Shown: positions 58,001 to 64,000 of the stretch, one piece after another
Numbering within the stretch: the stretch's first letter is position 1
Layout: each line of letters opens with the position of its first letter
From: Glossina fuscipes
Lineage: Eukaryota; Arthropoda; Insecta; Diptera; Glossinidae
Assembly: GCF_014805625.2 (NCBI RefSeq)
Contig: NW_024003472.1
Coordinates: 93,009 to 157,008, forward strand
DNA: 64,000 nucleotides
Direction: 5' to 3'
Position numbers and translations under genes: made by a program
The notes under the pieces: model-generated
What the model was told of the DNA's origin: nothing
What the model saw: the letters and a program-made list of their open reading frames with translations, nothing else
Databases searched by the model: none

Positions 58001-59341
58001 CATCTAGAAATACACCACCGTAAGTATTTTTACTCTCAATTTTTCCTCTCCAAATGAGGATAGTCTTAATAGATATTTTCGTAAATATTGTATGAGAATT
58101 AATTTGTTGAAATTTGATCTGGCAAACTTCGGACGGCGGTTACCATTACATTACATTACTATCTTGATTTAATGTAGTTTTCTTAGAACATTCATGACAG
58201 TGTCAAATTTCTAGATTTCTGTTGAAAAACAAATTCTGGCCACAACTTGAAATTTTGGTTATGTATATGTTGTCACTTCTGCAATATTTTCTTGCGGTAT
58301 TATTAGTTCTATTCTCAATCTGATCTGGTGGCGAGTTATGAAAGTGACCAGTAGCTGCTATATAATTTCATACGCATTTCATGTTTTTCGTATTGTTTTC
58401 AATTTATTTCTATTCATTCGGACAAATCTTAAGGCTTGTCAATTGGTATCTGGATGATATGGAGCTCTGCTTGTTCCAGCTCAGCAACGTTTGAAACTTA
58501 TATGACGTTAGCTGCAGACAATGGTTTCCCACCTGTAGAGCTCCAAAACCCTTGATTCTGTAGTTGTGTTGGACATAGACTTCGGACAGTTTAGTATATT
58601 CACCAACATTAAGAATAAGAGCCTTTGAATAAGCTGACAGTGTCTGGTTGAAATTATTAAAATGAGCTTCTAGTCTGTTTACAACGATGTATACGTGATT
58701 TTGACGGTTTGAGACGATACCGTTGGAAGTTTGTGCAACTTTATTCTATATTTTCGATGACAGCATCTATGCCTTTCCACCGACAATGAGTTTTAGCCAA
58801 TTGCTTCACACGTCAAAACAAAACGAGCTGTGTGCAATTCTTGTAAATTTTACTTCTTAACTTAGCCAATCTATATACTCTCGCACTTCTTAGGAGACAA
58901 TCCTGTCGTAGTCAGTATTTGAATAGATTAATATCAAATCCTACCTCCGTTTGCATTTTTCTATCTTCTTGAAGAGAAAATGTTAACTGGCTTATTTCGG
59001 TATGGTTTCGATTGGTTGAAGTATTTAGTTCAATAATTTTCCAATTCAGTGCTGCCGTCTAGCTTGACCGTATGCAATTCCATATCATATTTTCCTAAGG
59101 TCGTAAAAACCAAAGCACGTGTATAATGTTCACATATGTCGGTCGTTCTCGTGAACTTCAATTTGAAGCTACACCTTGGTTAAATACAATTTGGCAAACT
59201 TTTCACCAACAGTCATTTTTACAAACATTTTGTTTGTCGTTGGTAACAGACGTTCATCAACAATTAAAGGAGGACTTAAGGTAGCCTTATGATCGCCACA
59301 TTGACGGACTTAACTATTTCTCTTTCTGAGCGCCATCAGTG
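58001..59341. other. Spacer, possibly LTR of the following element
   Basis: No recognised coding motif. The last part (from about 59260) has an AAAGGAGGACTTAAGG purine-rich stretch and ends just before a TGGCGCAG, so some of it could be a 5' LTR, but no second LTR is in the window to compare with. Confidence 0.3.
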
Positions 59342-59349
59342 TGGCGCAG
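59342..59349 (+). promoter_or_regulatory. Possible tRNA primer-binding site
   Basis: TGGCGCAG equals the first eight bases of the tRNA-Ser primer site reported for 17.6/297-type elements; the bases after it do not continue the match. It is followed by the leader and gag. Confidence 0.3.
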
Positions 59350-60318
59350 CTCTTGAATTAAGTTTTCGTCCAGTGTCCTTATTCACCAATACATTTATTT
59401 TGTTTTCTATAACTAATTTTAGTGCAAACGATTCTTAGTGCGGTTTAGGTTGTAGAGTTATCTTCACTCCACTTCTAACTCATAAATCCTCTATTTTAGC
59501 AGCAGTTCCATCTAAAACATTATTGTTTTTTGCATTTTCATTCGAAGTTTGATTTGAGTGCTGAGGAGAAAATTAAAAATTTTTGTAAATGGTGCCTAAA
59601 GATAGTGAAAAAACAGAAAGAAAAGTATTAACAAAAGTTAAAAATAAATAAAAAGGAAAAGCGAAAACAAGAATAAATGAGTGAAAATTATAAAATCAAT
59701 TTGAAAATAAAAAAAAGAGAATTAAAAAATTGTTTTTTTAAGGGAAAGAGAAATGAGCAAAAATTGAAGAGAAATAAGAAAAAAAAAGAAATTTAGAAGA
59801 GAGAAATATATTTAAAAATTAAATAAAAACCAAATAATAGGAATAAGGAAAAATTAAATAAAAACCAAAGAAGGCAGAAGAAACAAACTTAAGAGAAAAT
59901 AAAATAAAGACAAATAAAAAAGAAAATACTAGAAATCACTCGAAGAAAAAATTATTACGAAAAACTGAAACAAAAATAAATTAATATTAGCAAAATCTGC
60001 GAAGTAAGCCTAAAGCACAATTAAATTCAAAAAATCTTTACGATAAATCACAAGATTAATATTAAGATTTTTTCGACATATCAGAAGTCATCGGAATATC
60101 AAAACCCGAATATTACGGAATTAAATTTAGGAATTATTTCTTTCGAGAACAAATCACAAGTTATCGGAATATCAAAATTGAATACCATAAAACTAAAGTC
60201 AAATTGTTTTTTCTATCGCGACCAATCGCGATTTATTGGAATATCAAAATAAGAATATTATAACATTAAATAAAATATTTCTTTCCTCTCTATAAAATCG
60301 AACTACCGAAATATCAAA

Positions 60319-61388
60319 ATGAGCACTGAAAATCGAATCAGACCATCCATCCTAGACGGAAGTCAAACTACAGATACAAAATTGTCCGTTCTGAATTTAT
60401 CCGATATGCATGCACAAATAAGAGAATTAGAAGTGATGAGAGACGAGGGAAGACGGATATTTCAAGAAATAATTAACCCAAACTTAGAAGACGACAACAC
60501 TGACCAAACAATTGATACCTCGATGGAAGTTAAAATAAACAAACTTAACTCGATATCAGACGTAGTCAAAAGGCTAAGAGAATTTTCGGAAAACCAAAAG
60601 AATTTAGCTCTTGGAAAAAAAGCATTTATAAGATATTAGGAATTTGTAACCATCTGAAAGATAGCCCTAAATACTATGGCATATTGAACGTAATCAGGAA
60701 CAAAATAGTTGGACAAGCGGACACAACTCTTGAATCCTACAATACACCGTTAAACTGGAATAAAATATCAAAGCGCCTGACCATGCACTATGCAGATAAG
60801 AGGGACCTAGGAACACTTGCGTATCAGATGACGACCCCGATCCAAGGAAGTAAAAGCATTCAGGAATTTTATCAGGATGTTTATCAGCATCTTTTTTTAA
60901 TTCTTAATAAACTTTCTTATATCAACATGGGTACTGAATCATTAAATAACATGACTCAGGCATACCGCGAAAAAGTGCTGCACACATTTATTAAAGGATT
61001 TAGAAGCGATCTACCTCACTTAGTCAGCATAAGGGAACCAACAGATTTCCCACAAACATTGCATTTATGCTTAAAGTTTCATAACGCGAACTACAGGACG
61101 CAATACGGGAACACTAGCCAAGCCACGATTCGAAGGAACATAGCTTCACCTTCACCGCAAATAAGGAGTTATCAGTCCATGCCAAAAGTCAGGAAACCAT
61201 TCTACAATCAGCAGAAACCACCTCCAATTTCCAAAGACAGCATCCAAGATCACCTCCAACATTTGACAGACAATAGCAACAACAGGTCAATCACCCAAGG
61301 GCGTACCATCCGACACTCCAAGGATATCCTCAATTCCAACCAGCAGTGCCCCAAAAAGCACAACAACGTGATGAACCAATGGATGTAA
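60319..61388 (+). pseudogene. gag: Errantivirus-like Gag, one frameshift
   Basis: Structural protein of the particle. It starts at the ATG at 60319 (MSTENRIRPSILDG) and shifts frame near 60630; the second part from about 60640 contains VGQADTTLESYNTPLNWNKI, LTMHYADKRDLGTLAYQM, FYQDVYQHLFLILNKLS and FIKGFRSDLP, characteristic of Gag in 17.6/297/Tom-type errantiviruses. The C-terminal part is polar with Gln and Asn and has no zinc knuckle, as is usual for that group. Only one break. Confidence 0.75.
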
Positions 61389-61659
61389 ACAGTCACATCC
61401 AGACCAAACACATAAACTACGCATATTATCCGAACCAATACCAAACATACGTACAGAAACGCGCACCTTCACAACAATTTCAATGAATGCCTCCCAAACA
61501 TCAAAGGTTTTACAATATAACGTGTAAACAGAACAATGATGGAGGAAGTACAATAGAACCAAATCCAGAAGAAACATATAACGAAAATATGTAACCAACT
61601 GAAATCCCGGAGTATGAAGAAATAGAACCGCTTGAAGACATTCATTTCTTAGATTAAGG

Positions 61660-63510
61660 CAATGTTCGCTGCCTTCTCCAACAAAGAACTGACCTTCGCA
61701 ACAAACGTTTTAGCCCAAATCCGAACAACGTCCGATCAACCAATCTACTCTAGAAGCTAATTATATCCGATGGCTTTGAAGGAAGAAGTAGACGACCAAA
61801 TAAAAGAACTATTGCAAGATAATATAATTAGACCTTCAAAGTCTCCATACAACTCACTTGTGTGGATTGTATCGAAAAAAATGGACTCTTCCATTCCGGA
61901 AATAAATGAGGTACTACCTAAACTAGCTTGGCAAAAACAAACTTTTCGCTATAGTCGACCTTAAAAGCGGGTTTCACCAGATACCGCTCAAAGAATCTGA
62001 CACTCAAAAAACCCTCAGTCAACAACGGCAAATATGAGTACGTCTGAGTGTCATTTGGTCAAAATGGAATTAAACCCAACCTCAACAGCGTTGCTACGTC
62101 TATATCGATGACGTGATCATATTTCGAAAAAACGATGCGAATTATTAAAAGATGAAGTCAAATTTTTAGGTTTTATAGTAGGAACAAATGGAATTAAACC
62201 CAACCTCAACAAAATCCAAGTAATCGTGGACTTTCCGCCACCTAAAGCACTCAAAGATCTACGATTATTTCTTGGAATGGCAGGCTACTATAAGAGGTTC
62301 AGTACGGATTTTACTAAGCTTGCCAAGCCCCTGACAAGCCTTTTAAGAAGGGAGGATGGATGCGTGTCCAAACAAGCCTCTGAGGTTAGGAAAAGCGCAG
62401 GTGAATCCTTCAATCACCAAAAATTCCCCAAGTGCGAATGAAGTCATATTGACTCATCCACTTCGATAAACTCTTCAAACTTACGACAAACGCACCCAAC
62501 TTCCGCAAAGGAGCAGTTTTATCCCAGGATAGGGGACCAATAACATTCTTATTTCGTACTCTGAGTAAGACAGAAAAGGACTACGCTACAAACGAGAAGG
62601 AAATGCTTACCATAATAAGTTCATTGGAAGCGCTGCGTAATTACCTATACGGATCAGCAAAGGTCAACATATACACGATCAACCATTTAAGCTCTGAGTA
62701 GCAGAAACACAAACCAGAAACTCAAAAGATGGAAAACAATCCTCGAAGAATATACCAAGCTGTTGTAATACAAACCCGACAGGGAAAACATCGTAGCCGA
62801 CTGCCTGTCCAGACCACCAACGAACAAGGAAACATAATCCTTAGCTGGTACCGTCCATAGCGACGAAAGTTTAGGATAGCACTTAACTCCATCAGTGGAA
62901 GTCCCAGTAAACGTGCTCCGGAATCAGTTAATTATTAAGCACGGCAATCAGGACAGCTACGAATTACAAACCATTTTTAAAAATTTTTTTTGATACACAA
63001 TAACCCAGAAGGAACTCACCGATGAAGCTTTGATAGAGATGTTAAAAAGATATGTCTATCCTAATATCATCAACGGTCTGTGCACCACAGAACCAGTTAT
63101 GAGGAGAAATCAAAATTTCTACCCATAGCGTTTTAAAGATTATCACACAAGATTCTCACAAACAATAGCAAAGGATATAGAAATCGAAGAATCGCAGACA
63201 GAAACAATTTATCAGGAACATCATAGAGCCCATAGAAACGCTAAAGAAAATCGCCTACAGATCCTGCAGTAATATTTCTTCCCAAACATGTCAGCCAAAG
63301 TCAGGAAAATAGTAACAACTGCAAAACATGAAAGGAAAATAAATACGATCGTCATCCCAACAACACAGATAGTCAACCTACACCAATTCGAACTCACACG
63401 CACCACACCCTACACATCGATATCTTCTCTACCGAAAGACAACTGGTACTGACCGCCATAGACAAATTTACCAAATTCGCAATAACGAAACTGACTCAAT
63501 TCCGTTCTGT
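61660..63510 (+). pseudogene. pol: Errantivirus-like Pol, deleted and frameshifted
   Basis: Remains of the polymerase polyprotein: RT entry (MALKEEVDDQIKELLQ, NIIRPSKSPYNSL at 61770-61865), a deletion joining to IPEINEVL, then LKSGFHQIPLKESD (about 61965-62005), catalytic YIDD (about 62095-62110), thumb DFPPPKALKDLRLFLGMAGY (62229-62290), RNase H (NEKEMLTIISSLEALRNYL near 62600, DRENIVADCLSRPP near 62780) and integrase (HRAHRNAKENRLQIL near 63220, HIDIFSTERQLVLTAIDKF near 63415). The protease and the second half of the integrase catalytic core are gone. A 26-bp piece of the thumb region is duplicated into the RT core. Confidence 0.75.
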
Positions 63511-63550
63511 TGAACACCTGAAGCTTGGGAAAATAATAAGGAAAAGATTA

Positions 63551-64000
63551 TTGTATTTCACAGGATCCGCCTGGAAATTGATCGCGGGTAAACCCGATCA
63601 TGAAGATCTTCTGAAAATACAGGACAAAATAAACAATTTATTACAAAACAACAAGGGACAAACCGTAATCAACAAACTTTACGAGGACAGGTACAACAAT
63701 ATAACCAAAATCACTAATATCATGCTACAAGAATTTAAATCTGGAAAAACTAATAATAAAGAAAAAAGATTTCCAATACCCAATACCAAGTAAAAATCCT
63801 TAAAGAGGAACTGGAGAATATAAATCACGCCGTCCATTGGCCCAAGGCCGGAATAATAAACTTGCTTACTTTATCCGAGAAGAATACACAGTTATCAATA
63901 AGAGCAATAAATAGAGAAAAAATACCATTTGAAACAATAGGAGAGGCATTAAATCTATCCGAAATAAAAATATTGACTAATTCCATCTCAATCCCCTATA
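63551..64000 (+). pseudogene. env: Errantivirus-like Env, partial, no N-terminus
   Basis: The frame reads FTGSAWKLIAGKPDHEDL, NNLLQNNKGQTVINKLYEDR, then after a stop at 63793 continues in a shifted frame with ILKEELENINHAVHWPKAGI. This is the part following the fusion-peptide region of errantivirus envelope proteins. The N-terminal domain and cleavage site are deleted, as the integrase tail joins directly to this part. The sequence runs out of the window. Confidence 0.65.

Larger units (their letters stand above)
59342..64000 (+). mobile_element. Errantivirus-like gypsy element (17.6/297-like), truncated by window end
   Basis: An LTR retrotransposon of insects with gag, pol and env in order. 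The start is set by a possible primer-binding site and a long A-rich leader (59560-60318). Gag, RT, RNase H, integrase and Env pieces show the 17.6/297 wording. Internal deletions remove the protease, part of RT, the integrase core and the start of env. The 3' LTR is outside the window. Confidence 0.75.

Noticed and set aside
58200..59260. Possible env or gag remnant on the minus strand before the errantivirus-like element
   Set aside because: Several longer minus-frame stretches exist but no recognisable motif, so left as spacer.

Overview
The window is AT-rich, intron-poor and almost entirely transposable elements (TEs) in different states of decay. No complete host gene can be supported. 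The mix is a Polinton/Maverick, I-type, R1-type, CR1-type and Jockey-type non-LTR elements, BEL/Pao, gypsy-type LTR elements including an errantivirus-like one with an env gene, and mariner. This points to an insect, most likely a higher dipteran such as a fruit-fly relative. That is an inference from TE content, not from a host gene.

Layout: 1-1183 is the end of a Polinton (copy A) reading leftwards out of the window. 1600-3160 is a BEL/Pao relic and 3825-4135 a solo LTR. About 4300-9525 is a GC-rich R1-clade non-LTR element whose 3' end lies in the (AC)n tract of a second Polinton. 9526-23849 is that second Polinton (copy B). It has long terminal inverted repeats (TIRs), a zinc-finger ORF, a broken protein-primed DNA polymerase B, a broken integrase, a packaging ATPase, small virion-type proteins and a short capsid relic, and it is split by an I-clade retrotransposon at about 14461-19735. 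23873-24760 is a CR1-like ORF1 fragment. 26110-26880 is a CR1-like RT relic and 27000-31040 a badly decayed gypsy on the minus strand. 31480-36160 is a nearly full-length CR1 (minus strand) and 50410-54805 a second, more decayed copy (plus strand). Between the two CR1 copies lie two mariner fragments, another solo LTR and a different gypsy-family relic (41800-43600), plus several kb with nothing recognisable. 55600-58000 holds further CR1 and Jockey relics. From about 59340 to the window end is a deleted errantivirus-like element (gag, pol, env).

The most interesting unit is Polinton copy B. Its TIRs reach inward to the start codons of the first gene at each end and carry a TATA box each, so the element seems to use one duplicated promoter for its two outermost genes. 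The TIRs also hold an approximately 150-bp tandem repeat with a 12-bp perfect palindrome, in different copy numbers at the three visible ends. The two Polintons face each other head to head. They share the same in-frame stops in the polymerase leader at about 98-99% identity, while their TIRs are much more diverged. The replication and integration genes are broken, but several short virion-module ORFs remain open.
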